DNA of 64,000 nucleotides from contig NZ_SELD02000018.1 of assembly GCF_004923205.2 (NCBI RefSeq), positions 372,001 through 436,000 of the forward strand, given 5' to 3'. Source of the DNA: Paracoccus aeridis (GTDB lineage: Bacteria > Pseudomonadota > Alphaproteobacteria > Rhodobacterales > Rhodobacteraceae). The translations under genes and the position numbers were made by a program. Below the pieces are notes generated by a model. That model was not told the origin of the DNA. It saw nothing but the letters and a program-made list of their open reading frames with translations, and did not search any database. Every line of letters begins with the position of its first letter. The first letter of the stretch is position 1. Shown here in pieces: positions 12,294-20,850 of the stretch.

Positions 12294-13583
12294 GTGCTGC
12301 ACAGTCTGTCGAACCGCATGAACGCCGCGCTCGGTCGCTTTCTCCCCGAACAGCGGCTGTTCCTGAAGTCCGATCAGACCACGCGCTTCGTCCGCCTGTC
12401 GCCGATGACGCAGGCCACCGCCCTGGGCGGCACCGCGATCGTGCTGAGCTGGGCGATCCTGGCCAGCTCGATCCTGGTCACCGACGCCGTCAGCGTGGGC
12501 GCCACCGGGCAGGCGGGAACGCGCGCCGCGTTCGAGGACCGGCTGAACGCTCTTGCCGCCGAACGCGACGCCCGCGCGGCTGACGCGCAGGCCGCGCAGG
12601 AGCGCTTTGCCACCGCGCTTGGCCAGGTGTCGCAGATGCAGACTCAGCTCCTCGCCTCGGAAGAACGCCGGCGCGAGCTGGAAGCGGGGCTGGGCGTGGT
12701 GCAGGCGTCGCTTCACGATGCGCTCGCGCAGGGCCAGGCGCAGGGGACCGCCGTGGCCGATGCGGCCGCGCCTGCCGCCGACCGTGCGCAGGAAGTCACC
12801 GCGGCGCTCGACATCCTGTCGGGCGAACTGAAGTCCGCCGCCGTCCGCCAGACCGAGGCGGAGGTCAAGGCCGCCGAGGCGCAGCGCGTGGCGGACGCGG
12901 CCACGACCGAGCGCGACCAGCTCGTCGCCCGCAACGACGAGATCTTCGCGCAGCTGGAAGACGCGGTGGAGATGTCGGTGAAGCCGCTCGACGAGATGTT
13001 CCAGAACGTCGGCGTCGACGGCGAGAAGCTGCTGGAAACCGTGCGCGAGGGCTATTCCGGCCATGGCGGCCCGCTGACGCCGATGGGCTATTCGACCCGC
13101 GGCAACGCCGAGATTTCCGAATCCGAAGCGCGGGCGCAGGAAATCGTCGTGTCGCTGGACAAGGTGAACCGCTACCGCATCGCGGTCAGCAAGCTGCCGC
13201 TGGCGATGCCGGTCAAGAGCGCGTTCCGCTATACCTCGGGCTTCGGCCCGCGCTGGGGCCGCAAGCACGAGGGCATCGACATGGCCGGCCCCGTCAGCAC
13301 CCCGATCTACGCCACCGGCGACGGCGTCGTGATCTACGCCGGCTGGCAGAGCGGCTACGGCAATCTCATCAAGATCAAGCACGAGCTGGGGACCGAGACC
13401 CGCTACGGCCACCTGTCCAAGATTCGGGTCAAGGTCGGGCAAAAGGTGTCGCGCAACAGCCTCATCGGTGATATGGGCAACACCGGCCGCTCGACCGGGC
13501 CGCATCTGCACTACGAGGTGCGTGTGGACGGAAAGGCCGTGAACCCCATGAGCTTCATCAAGGCTGCAGAGAATGTTTTCTAA
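12294..13583 (+). CDS. Membrane-anchored M23 (LytM) peptidoglycan endopeptidase
   Basis: Predicted to cut peptide cross-links of peptidoglycan in the periplasm. It has a GTG start with SD AAAGGTAGGA (12281-12290), a cytoplasmic N-terminus, one membrane helix at about 42-64, an Ala/Glu/Gln-rich coiled-coil stretch (about 75-230), and a C-terminal LytM domain with the zinc and catalytic motifs HEGIDMAG and HLHYE. The length of 429 residues fits bacterial cell-shape endopeptidases. Its last 11 bases overlap the bactofilin start, an arrangement known in several bacteria where the bactofilin scaffold positions the endopeptidase. Confidence 0.92.
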   Translation: MLHSLSNRMNAALGRFLPEQRLFLKSDQTTRFVRLSPMTQATALGGTAIVLSWAILASSILVTDAVSVGATGQAGTRAAFEDRLNALAAERDARAADAQAAQERFATALGQVSQMQTQLLASEERRRELEAGLGVVQASLHDALAQGQAQGTAVADAAAPAADRAQEVTAALDILSGELKSAAVRQTEAEVKAAEAQRVADAATTERDQLVARNDEIFAQLEDAVEMSVKPLDEMFQNVGVDGEKLLETVREGYSGHGGPLTPMGYSTRGNAEISESEARAQEIVVSLDKVNRYRIAVSKLPLAMPVKSAFRYTSGFGPRWGRKHEGIDMAGPVSTPIYATGDGVVIYAGWQSGYGNLIKIKHELGTETRYGHLSKIRVKVGQKVSRNSLIGDMGNTGRSTGPHLHYEVRVDGKAVNPMSFIKAAENVF

Positions 13584-14079
13584 GACCCGCGTGACCGAGC
13601 CCGGCCCCCGTAGCCAACCGACGAACACCTACGAAACGGAAAGCAGCCGCACGATGGACACCGGATACGACCTGCCTGCAGCCCCGACCCGCCGTACCGG
13701 ACCTTCGGTGCTGTCGTCCGACCTGACGGTCAAGGGCGACATCCACACCCAGGGCGACGTCCAGATCGAGGGCACGGTCGAAGGCGACATCCGCGCCCAC
13801 CAGCTGACCGTCGGCGAAAGCGCCACCATCCGCGGCGAGATCGTGGCCGAGGAAATCATTGTGAACGGCCGCGTGGTCGGGCGCGTCCGGGGCCTCAAGG
13901 TCCGCCTGTCGGCCACCGCCCGGGTCGAGGGCGACATCGTCCACAAGACAATCGCGATCGAATCCGGGGCGCATTTCGAAGGCTCGGTCCAGCGCCAGGA
14001 AGACCCGCTGGGCGCCGGCCAGACCCCGAAGCTCGCCGCCCCCGTCTACCTGGACGACGAGGCCGACGAGAACGTCTGA
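13573..14079 (+). CDS. Bactofilin (polymer-forming cytoskeletal protein)
   Basis: A 168-residue bactofilin: a Pro/Thr-rich N-terminal tail (1-45) followed by a right-handed beta-helix of short repeats (SDLTVKGDIHTQGDVQIEG, GDIRAHQLTVGESATIRGEI, and so on), then a disordered C-terminal tail. Such proteins polymerise without nucleotide and localise cell-wall enzymes. The ATG at 13573 lies inside the end of the M23 gene; ATG 13654 is an alternative that would trim only the tail. Coupling to the endopeptidase gene suggests a joint role in cell shape or local wall growth. Confidence 0.93.
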   Translation: MFSKTRVTEPGPRSQPTNTYETESSRTMDTGYDLPAAPTRRTGPSVLSSDLTVKGDIHTQGDVQIEGTVEGDIRAHQLTVGESATIRGEIVAEEIIVNGRVVGRVRGLKVRLSATARVEGDIVHKTIAIESGAHFEGSVQRQEDPLGAGQTPKLAAPVYLDDEADENV

Positions 14080-14100
14080 GCCGAACCTTCCGGCTGACGA

Positions 14101-14129
14101 AAAGGGCGCCGCTGCGGCGCCCTTTCTGA
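14101..14129 (+). terminator. Terminator between bactofilin and the minus-strand genes
   Basis: Perfect 10-bp stem AAAGGGCGCC (14101-14110) with GGCGCCCTTT (14116-14125) around GCTGC. The T-rich tail on both strands means it can end transcription from bactofilin and from the convergent small gene at 14137. Confidence 0.85.
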
Positions 14130-14136
14130 TTTTGCG

Positions 14137-14283
14137 CTAGACCGCCGGTCGCGCGGCGGGTTCCGGCCGCGGCCCCGGGGAGGGATCGGGCGACGGGTCG
14201 GGCGACGGGTCCGGCATCGGCGGCCGGGTCGGGTCGGGGAACGGCGTCGGTTCGCGCAGGCCGCGGATCGTGTCAGCTGTCAT
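14137..14283 (-). CDS. 48-residue Pro/Asp repeat protein
   Basis: A short frame read on the minus strand: MTADTIRGLREPTP at the N-terminus, then a Pro/Asp/Ser repeat in which DPSP occurs three times in tandem, and a Pro/Arg/Ala end (PAARPAV). It ends 8 bases before the shared terminator. A good SD, AAAGGACG, lies five bases before the ATG. I know of no function. The repeat may merely reflect slippage of gggtcgggcgac-type DNA, but SD, start, stop and terminator fit together as a small gene. It lies 72 bases downstream of coaD. Confidence 0.5.
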   Translation of the reverse strand: MTADTIRGLREPTPFPDPTRPPMPDPSPDPSPDPSPGPRPEPAARPAV

Positions 14284-14355
14284 CTCGCGTCCTTTCAGTC
14301 ACCCGGGCAGTTGACGAGGGCCAGTCACGGACAAATTGCAAAGGCCCGCGAGTGG

Positions 14356-14859
14356 TCACGCGCGCTGCGGGTTGAACCGGGCGCGCAGGGATTCGTTCAC
14401 GGCGGGCGTCACGAACTTGCTGACGTCGCCGCCGAGGCGGGCGATTTCCTTGACCAGCTTCGACGCGATCGCCTGGCGGCGCGCGTCGGCCATCAGGAAC
14501 ACCGTCTCGACGCTGGCGTCCAGCGCGCGGTTCATACCGACCATCTGGAACTCGTATTCGAAATCCGCCACCGCGCGCAGGCCGCGCACGATCAGCTGCG
14601 CCCCCACGTCGCGGGCGCAGTCGATCAGCAGGTTCTCGAACGGGTGGACGACGATCTCGCCGCCGAACCTGGCCGTGATCGCGCTGCACTCGGCCTGAAC
14701 CATGGCCACCCGTTCCTCCAGCGGGAACAGCGGCCCCTTGTCGCGGTTGATCGCGACGCCGATCACCAGCCTGTCCACCAGCACCAGCGCACGCTGGATG
14801 ATGTCGACATGACCCAGCGTGATCGGGTCGAATGTGCCGGGATAAAGGCCGATACGCAT
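14356..14859 (-). CDS. coaD: Phosphopantetheine adenylyltransferase
   Basis: Adenylylates 4'-phosphopantetheine to dephospho-CoA, the fourth step of CoA synthesis. The 167 residues begin with the nucleotidyltransferase motif YPGTFDPITLGH (T9, H17) and include the conserved INRDKGPLFPLEERV and the C-terminal SS/K-type region (VSKFVTPAVNESL). The start is at MRIGLYPG (14859); the upstream in-frame ATG would add 19 unconserved residues. Confidence 0.96.
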   Translation of the reverse strand: MRIGLYPGTFDPITLGHVDIIQRALVLVDRLVIGVAINRDKGPLFPLEERVAMVQAECSAITARFGGEIVVHPFENLLIDCARDVGAQLIVRGLRAVADFEYEFQMVGMNRALDASVETVFLMADARRQAIASKLVKEIARLGGDVSKFVTPAVNESLRARFNPQRA

Positions 14860-14952
14860 CACTGTTCCCCATGCCGTCCGGGACGAAGTGGCACCACAAA
14901 CGCGGCGATCATGCAAGCGTGATGCCGCAGCGCGGCGTCGGGACGGGCGGCC

Positions 14953-15390
14953 TCAGCTGCCCATGATCATCCCGGTCAGCGCTTCCTTTTCCGACGCGAG
15001 TTCCTTCAGCCGGGCCGAGACCGCGTCGCCGATCGACACGACGCCGACCATGCGGCCGTCCGCATCGACCACCGGCAGGTGGCGGAAGCGTCCCTCGGTC
15101 ATGCGTTCCAGCACCGCCAGCGCGTCGTCGGCGCAGACGCAGGTCGCGACCTTGCGCGTCATCAACTCGCCGACCGGGCGCGCCATCGGGTCGCCGCCGC
15201 GGGCAAGTTCGCGCACGATGTCGCGTTCCGACAGGATCCCTTCGGGCGTGACCCCGTCGGTCGTCACGACCACCGCCCCGATCCTGCGCTGCGCCATCAC
15301 CTCGACCGCGCGCGAGACGGGATCGCCCGGCGATACCGTCTCGACGTGATCCGGGCCGGACTTCATCGCGAGAATCTGCTTGACGATCAT
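14953..15390 (-). CDS. Two-CBS-domain protein
   Basis: A 145-residue protein made of two CBS domains (about 8-65 and 73-130), ending SIGDAVSARLKELASEKEAL. Stand-alone CBS pairs bind adenine nucleotides and regulate partner proteins, but the partner is unknown here. Motifs seen are GILSERDIVREL and RFRHLPVVDADGRMVGVVSIGD. There is no operon partner closer than about 66 bases. Confidence 0.93.
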   Translation of the reverse strand: MIVKQILAMKSGPDHVETVSPGDPVSRAVEVMAQRRIGAVVVTTDGVTPEGILSERDIVRELARGGDPMARPVGELMTRKVATCVCADDALAVLERMTEGRFRHLPVVDADGRMVGVVSIGDAVSARLKELASEKEALTGMIMGS

Positions 15391-15456
15391 GGCGGTCTTC
15401 CCTTGTCGCAGCCGGAAAGGCGGCTGCCTTTCAGCTTGACGCGAGTTTTCCCTGCG

Positions 15457-16383
15457 TCAAGTCCCCTGCGCCCGGCCTTCCACGCCTTCGGACCGGGCGA
15501 CCTCGCCCTCCAGCCGCGCGACCTCGCGGCGGACGGCGGTCGTGACCTCCTCGGTCAGGCGGGTCAGGCGGCCGGACCGCTTGTCGTCGGCGTGGCGGAT
15601 CAGCCAGAACGCGCGGCTGAGCGACACCTCGCCCGCCAGGACCCGCCGGACACCGGGCGCGAAGCGGATCGCGAAATCGTGGACGATCCCGATCCCCCCG
15701 CCCGCGCGGATCGCCTGCATCTGCACGCTGACCGAGTTCGAGGTCAGCGCCGCCCCCTCGGCCCCCGTCTCGGCGAGGTAGTCGAGCTCGCGGTCGAAGA
15801 TCATGTCGGCGATGTAGCCGATCATCCGGTGCCCGCGCAGGTCCGCGCGCCGCGCGATCGGCGGGTGCCGGGCGAGATAGTCGCGGTGCGCGGCAAGGTG
15901 CAGGCGGTAGTCGGTGATCTTCTGCACCACCGCGCGCCCCGTCTGCGGCGGGCTGACGGCGATCGCCATGTCCGCCTCGCGCCGGGTCAGGTTGAAGACG
16001 CGGGGCAGCGCGACGATCTGCACCTCGAGCCCCGGATGGTCGCGGCACAGCCCCGCCGCGACCTGCGGCAGCAGGTAGTTCGCGCAGCCGTCGGGCGCGC
16101 CGATCCTGAGTTGCCCGGTCAGCGCGCCGGGCTGCGCCAGCGCCTCGCCCGCCTCCTGCGCCGCGCGCTCGGCCGCCTCGGCCGGGGGCACGAGGCGCTG
16201 CCCCTCGGGCGTCAGCGCATAGCCCTGCGGCGTCTTGGCGAACAGGACCCGGCCCAGCCCGCCTTCGAGCCGCGCGATCCGCCGACCGACGGTGGATGCG
16301 TTCATGCCGAGACGCGCGCCGGCCCGCGACAGGCTTTCCGTCCGCGCCACGGCAAGGAACACGCGCAGGTCGTCCCAGTCCAT
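15457..16383 (-). CDS. LysR-family transcriptional regulator divergent from mmsA
   Basis: A 308-residue regulator. The N-terminal winged helix-turn-helix (MDWDDLRVFLAVARTESLSR, then ARLGMNASTVGRRIARLE) is followed by a LysR substrate-binding domain (from about 90, GQLRIGAPDG). It starts 118 bases from the divergent mmsA, the usual geometry for a LysR protein controlling its neighbour, with a candidate palindrome between them. The effector could be a branched-chain or thymine-derived intermediate; this is inferred from position only. Confidence 0.92.
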   Translation of the reverse strand: MDWDDLRVFLAVARTESLSRAGARLGMNASTVGRRIARLEGGLGRVLFAKTPQGYALTPEGQRLVPPAEAAERAAQEAGEALAQPGALTGQLRIGAPDGCANYLLPQVAAGLCRDHPGLEVQIVALPRVFNLTRREADMAIAVSPPQTGRAVVQKITDYRLHLAAHRDYLARHPPIARRADLRGHRMIGYIADMIFDRELDYLAETGAEGAALTSNSVSVQMQAIRAGGGIGIVHDFAIRFAPGVRRVLAGEVSLSRAFWLIRHADDKRSGRLTRLTEEVTTAVRREVARLEGEVARSEGVEGRAQGT

Positions 16384-16402
16384 GCTTCGCCTCTCGGCCC
16401 CC

Positions 16403-16426
16403 TGCAATCGTGCAAAACGCTTTTGC
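16403..16426 (+). promoter_or_regulatory. Palindromic candidate operator between LysR gene and mmsA
   Basis: GCAAAA-CGC-TTTTGC (16412-16426) is a perfect inverted repeat. It overlaps TGCAATCGTGCAA (16403-16415), a TGCAA direct repeat also seen upstream of the acyl-CoA dehydrogenase gene (19633-19648). It sits in the divergent promoter region, about 75 bases before mmsA. Confidence 0.45.
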
Positions 16427-16500
16427 CGGATCGTCGCTTTACCCCGGCAGTTCCGCAAGGCCATGATGCGCGCGAAACCGCAGACAGGAAGGGGGTCGCC

Positions 16501-18000
16501 ATGCGCGCCATTCACCACTGGATCGACGGCAAGCTCACGCCCGGCACGTCGGGCCGCACCGCCGACGTCTACAACCCGGCCACCGGCGAGGTGCAGGCCA
16601 AGGTCGATCTCGCCACCCGCGCCGAAATCGACGCCGCGATCGCAAGCGCGGCCGAGGCGCAGGTGAAGTGGGGCGCCACCAACCCGCAGCGCCGCGCGCG
16701 CGTGATGATGAAGATGGTCGACCTTCTGAACCGCGACATGGACCGGATGGCCGAGATGCTGTCGTCCGAACACGGCAAGACCTTCCCCGACGCCAAGGGC
16801 GACATCCAGCGCGGGCTGGAGGTGATCGAGTTCGCCATCGGCGCGCCGCACCAGCTGAAGGGCGAGTTCATCGACGGCGCCGGCCCCGGCATCGACATGT
16901 ATTCCATGCGCCAGCCGCTGGGCGTCGTGGCCGCCATCACGCCCTTCAACTTTCCCGCGATGATCCCGCTGTGGAAGCTCGGACCCGCGCTCGCGTCCGG
17001 AAACGCGGTGATCCTGAAGCCGTCCGAGCGCGACCCGACCGTGCCGAACATGATCGCCGAGCTGTTCAAGGAAGCGGGCCTGCCCGACGGCGTCCTGCAG
17101 GTCATCCACGGCGACAAGGAAGCGGTCGACGCGCTCTTGGACAGCGACGTGATCCAGGCCGTCGGCTTCGTCGGATCGACCCCGATCGCGCAGTACATCT
17201 ATGAACGCGCGGCCCAGACCGGCAAGCGCGCCCAGTGCTTCGGCGGCGCCAAGAACCACATGATCATCATGCCGGACGCCGACCTCGACCAGGCCGCCGA
17301 CGCGCTGGTGGGCGCAGGCTACGGCGCCGCGGGCGAACGCTGCATGGCCGTGTCGGTCGCCGTTCCCGTGGGCGAGGAGACCGCCGACCGCCTGATCGAG
17401 AAGCTGGTGCCGCGGATCGAGAAGCTGAAGGTCGGCCCCTGGACCGCGGGCAACGACGTGGATTACGGCCCGGTGGTGACCAAGGCCGCGAAGGAAAACA
17501 TCCTGCGGCTGGTGGAAACCGGCGTCGCGCAGGGGGCGGAGCTGGTCGTCGACGGCCGCGACTTCAGCCTGCAGGGCTACGAGGACGGGTTCTTCGTCGG
17601 CCCCCACCTGTTCGACCGCGTCACGCCCGACATGGACATCTACCGCACGGAAATCTTCGGCCCGGTCCTGTCCACCGTCCGCGCCGCGTCCTACGAAGAG
17701 GCGCTGAAGCTGGCGATGGACCACGAATACGGCAACGGCATCGCGATGTTCACCCGCGACGGCGACACCGCCCGCGACTTCGCCAGCCGCGTGAACGTGG
17801 GCATGATCGGGATCAACGTGCCGATCCCGGTGCCGCTGGCGTATTTCACCTTCGGCGGCTGGAAGAAGTCGGGCTTCGGCGACCTGAACCAGCACGGCCC
17901 CGACGCCTTCCGCTTCTACACCCGCACCAAGACGGTGACGAGCCGGTGGCCTTCGGGGATCAAGGAAGGGGCGGCCTTCAACTTCAAGGCGATGGACTGA
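16501..18000 (+). CDS. mmsA: Methylmalonate-semialdehyde dehydrogenase (CoA-acylating)
   Basis: Converts methylmalonate semialdehyde to propionyl-CoA, and malonate semialdehyde to acetyl-CoA, in valine, thymine and uracil catabolism. It is a 499-residue member of the aldehyde dehydrogenase superfamily, with TPFNFPAMIPLW, the NAD-binding GFVGSTPIA and catalytic C281 in GERCMA. The general-base Glu of hydrolytic aldehyde dehydrogenases is absent (QCFGGAKN in place of LELGGK), as expected for the CoA-dependent type. The SD AGGAAGGGGG directly precedes the ATG. The gene is divergent from the LysR gene. Confidence 0.97.
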   Translation: MRAIHHWIDGKLTPGTSGRTADVYNPATGEVQAKVDLATRAEIDAAIASAAEAQVKWGATNPQRRARVMMKMVDLLNRDMDRMAEMLSSEHGKTFPDAKGDIQRGLEVIEFAIGAPHQLKGEFIDGAGPGIDMYSMRQPLGVVAAITPFNFPAMIPLWKLGPALASGNAVILKPSERDPTVPNMIAELFKEAGLPDGVLQVIHGDKEAVDALLDSDVIQAVGFVGSTPIAQYIYERAAQTGKRAQCFGGAKNHMIIMPDADLDQAADALVGAGYGAAGERCMAVSVAVPVGEETADRLIEKLVPRIEKLKVGPWTAGNDVDYGPVVTKAAKENILRLVETGVAQGAELVVDGRDFSLQGYEDGFFVGPHLFDRVTPDMDIYRTEIFGPVLSTVRAASYEEALKLAMDHEYGNGIAMFTRDGDTARDFASRVNVGMIGINVPIPVPLAYFTFGGWKKSGFGDLNQHGPDAFRFYTRTKTVTSRWPSGIKEGAAFNFKAMD

Positions 18001-18012
18001 CCGACCTGCCGG

Positions 18013-18053
18013 TCCCTGGGCTTCGGGCCCCGGACCCCGGGACAGCCCAGGGA
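18013..18053 (+). repeat. Palindrome with GGGGTCCGGGG core between mmsA and the permease gene
   Basis: Perfect 10-bp arms TCCCTGGGCT (18013-18022) and AGCCCAGGGA (18044-18053). The loop holds CCCCGGACCCCG (18028-18039), the reverse complement of the core seen before lpd. It lies between convergent genes and may work as a bidirectional terminator or a dispersed repeat. Confidence 0.5.
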
Positions 18054-18097
18054 AAGGAAGACGGGGGCGGTCCGCGCCGCCCCCGCCCCCGCCCGCG

Positions 18098-19530
18098 TCA
18101 CACCGCGTCCCCGCGCCGCATCATCCAGTAGCTGGCGCCGCCGATCAGCACGCCGAAGAACCAGCCATAGGTGCCCCACCACGCCGGCAGGACGCTGGTG
18201 AAGGTCGGCAGGATGGACGAGAACACCATGCCCACGAACAGCGCCAGGAAGGCCTTGCCGTGAAAGCCGCTGCCGAACCGAAACTCGCCGTTCTCGCGGT
18301 AGAGGTCGGCCACGTTCAGCCGGGTGCGGCGGATCAGGTAGTAGTCCACCATCATGATCCCGAAGATCGGACCCATGGTCGAGCCGATGAAGTTGACGAA
18401 CCGCGCCGCCCCGGTGTCCCACGGCGCCCACGGATACAGGACCAGCGCGATGGCCGCGGCGATCAGCCCGCCGCGCTTGAAGTCGATGCGGCGCGGCGCC
18501 GCGTTGGAAAAGTCGAACGCCGCCGAAACGAAGTTCGCCACCACGTTGATCCCCAGCGTCGCCACTACGAAGGTCAGCGCCGCCAGCAGCGCCAGGAACC
18601 AGCTGTCGAACTTGGCGCTGATCTGGTCGGGGTGCAGCAGCACCTCGCCATAGACGTGGAACGCCGCCGTGGTGGTGACGCCCGCGACCAGGCAGAAGGC
18701 CAGCAGGTTGACCGGCAGGCCCCAGATGTTGCCCACCCGCAGCGCCCGTTCGGACGTGGCGTAGCGCGAGAAGTCGCAGAAATTCAGGTACAGCGCGGCG
18801 AAATACGTGATCCAGGTCGCCGCCACCGCCATCAGCGTCGGCAGGCTGCCGGGCGGCGTGGTGATCCCCGCATCGCGGGTCGCCGCGATCAGCACGTCCT
18901 GCGGGATCTCCGAGCCGAAGCTGAAGCGCAACGATTTCACGACCAGATAGATCGCCAGGATCAGCATCATCAGCCAGACCGCCGGGCCGGCCCAGTCCTG
19001 GAACCTGCGCACCGTTTCCATTCCGCGCTGGATGATCAGCAGCTGCGCCGACCAGACGAGGACATAGCAGATCACCTCGAGCGTCGAGTGGCCGAGCATG
19101 TGGCTCGACTTGTGGAACTCGAGCATCCCGGGCCAGCGGATCATCAGCGCCACCAGCGCCCCCGAGGCTGCCGCCGTCTGGGCGCCGTACCAGAAGCAGG
19201 CCACGAGGCCCCGCACCAGCGCCGGGATGTTCGCGCCGAACGTGCCGAAGGACGACCGCGCCAGCACCGGGAACGGCACGCCTGTCCTGACCCCCGCCAC
19301 GCCCACCAGCGTCATCAGCCAGTAGATGACCAGCGACCCGGCCCGATCGCCAGAACGAAGTTCACGAAGTTCCCGCACAGCAGGAACAGGCTGGCGGCCA
19401 GGTAATAGCCCCACAGCGAATGCACGTCCGAGGTCCAGACGTTGAAGATGGAAAAGGCGCCCCAGCGCCTGTCCTCGGCTGGTGCGAGATCTTCGTTGTA
19501 CAGCGCCGGAGAGGCGCCCTCGATACGCAT
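18098..19530 (-). pseudogene. NCS1-family nucleobase/hydantoin permease, frameshifted
   Basis: NCS1 symporters carry uracil, thymine, cytosine, allantoin or hydantoins across the inner membrane. The N-terminal part (MRIEGASPALYNEDLAPAED through WGYYLAASLFLLCGNFVNF) and the rest (from SLVIYWLMTLVGVAGVRTG, about eleven further helices) lie in different frames. The switch is at about 19337-19346, where the family reads AIGLGSLV. The full span of 1433 bases is one base short of 478 codons, so a single-base deletion explains it. Everything else is intact, which suggests a recent mutation or a sequencing error. Its position next to mmsA fits thymine/uracil use. Confidence 0.85.
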
Positions 19531-19631
19531 GGTCAGGTTCCTGTTCTTGTTTCGTTGTCGGTTTTCATCAGACGCGCCCGGGCGGCCCGCTCGCGGCCCG
19601 GTCGCGGCATTGCTGGCACGGCAGCCGCAGA

Positions 19632-19648
19632 TTGCAATAGTTGTGCAA
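19632..19648 (+). promoter_or_regulatory. TTGCA-N7-TGCAA site upstream of the acyl-CoA dehydrogenase gene
   Basis: Perfect inverted repeat TTGCA (19632-19636) and TGCAA (19644-19648), 51 bases before the dehydrogenase ATG and in the divergent promoter region shared with the permease. TGCAA repeats also occur before mmsA, which suggests a common regulator of the catabolic genes. Confidence 0.4.
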
Positions 19649-19698
19649 CACTGTCCCGCTAGCCGGTAAGCCCGGGCGGGACGCATCGTGGAGGGGAC

Positions 19699-20850
19699 AT
19701 GGATTTCGCACTGACCGAGGAACAGCAGGCCATCTTCGACATGGCCCGCGATTTCGGGGCCGAGCATATCGTCCCCCATTCGCGCGACTGGGAACGCGCG
19801 GGCACGATCCCAAAGGAGCTGTGGCCGCGGATCGCGCAGCTGGGCTTCGGCGGCCTTTACGTGTCCGAGGACTATGGCGGGTCGGGCCTCACGCGCCTTG
19901 ACGCGACGTTGGTGTTCGAGGCGCTGGCGATGGCCGACCCGGCGGTCGGCGCGTTCCTGTCGATCCACAACATGTGCGGCGGGATGATCGACAAGTTCGG
20001 CAAGCCCGAGGACAAGGCCCGCTGGCTGCCCGACCTGTGCAGCATGGAAAAGGTGTTCTCCTACTGCCTGACCGAACCCGGCAGCGGGTCGGACGCCGCC
20101 GCCCTGCGGACCCGCGCCGCCCGCACGAACGAGGGCTGGCGCCTGAACGGGACCAAGGCCTTCATCTCGGGCGGCAGCTATTCCGACGCCTATGTCTGCA
20201 TGGTCCGGACGGGCGAGGACGGGCCGAAGGGCATTTCCACCGTGGTGGTCGAGAACGGGGCTAGGGGGCTGTCGTTCGGCGCGCTCGAGGACAAGATGGG
20301 ATGGCGGGCGCAGCCGACGAGCGAGGTCCAGTTCGACGACTGCGACGTGCCGGCCGAGAACCTGATCGGCGAGGAAGGGCGCGGCTTCAGCTACGCCATG
20401 GCCGGGCTCGACGGCGGGCGGCTGAACATCGCGGCAAGCGCGCTCGGCGGCGCGCAGGCGGCGCTGGACCGGACCGTGGCCTACATGGGCGAGCGGCGCG
20501 CCTTCGGGAAGACTCTCGACCAGTTCCAGGCGCTGCAGTTCAAGCTCGCGGAACTGGAAACCGCGCTGCAATCGGCGCGCGTCTTCCTGCGCCAGGCGGC
20601 GTGGAAGCTGGACCGGAAGGCGCCGGACGCCACCAAGTTCTGCGCGATGGCCAAGCTCTACGTCACCGACCGCAGCTTCGAGGTGGCGAACGACTGCCTG
20701 CAGCTGCACGGCGGCTACGGCTACCTCGCCGATTTCGGGGTCGAGAAGATCGTGCGCGACCTGCGCGTGCACCAGATCCTGGAAGGCACCAACGAGATCA
20801 TGCGCCTGATCGTCAGCCGCGCGCTTCTGTCCGAGCGGGGGCAGGCATGA
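19699..20850 (+). CDS. Acyl-CoA dehydrogenase, probable isobutyryl-CoA dehydrogenase
   Basis: FAD enzyme that introduces a 2,3 double bond into an acyl-CoA; the neighbours point to isobutyryl-CoA to methacrylyl-CoA in valine breakdown. The 383-residue protein has the signature YCLTEPGSGSDAAAL, the FAD/ETF region GGRLNIAASALGGAQ, the C-terminal signature QLHGGYGYLADFGVEKIVRD and the catalytic Glu362 in LEGTNEIMR. It overlaps the next gene by four bases (ATGA). Substrate is inferred from context; other short or branched acyl-CoAs are possible. Confidence 0.92.
   Translation: MDFALTEEQQAIFDMARDFGAEHIVPHSRDWERAGTIPKELWPRIAQLGFGGLYVSEDYGGSGLTRLDATLVFEALAMADPAVGAFLSIHNMCGGMIDKFGKPEDKARWLPDLCSMEKVFSYCLTEPGSGSDAAALRTRAARTNEGWRLNGTKAFISGGSYSDAYVCMVRTGEDGPKGISTVVVENGARGLSFGALEDKMGWRAQPTSEVQFDDCDVPAENLIGEEGRGFSYAMAGLDGGRLNIAASALGGAQAALDRTVAYMGERRAFGKTLDQFQALQFKLAELETALQSARVFLRQAAWKLDRKAPDATKFCAMAKLYVTDRSFEVANDCLQLHGGYGYLADFGVEKIVRDLRVHQILEGTNEIMRLIVSRALLSERGQA

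Noticed and set aside
14311-14922. Plus-strand frame opposite coaD
   Set aside because: coaD on the minus strand has clear motifs; the opposite frame is His/Arg/Ala-rich without family features.
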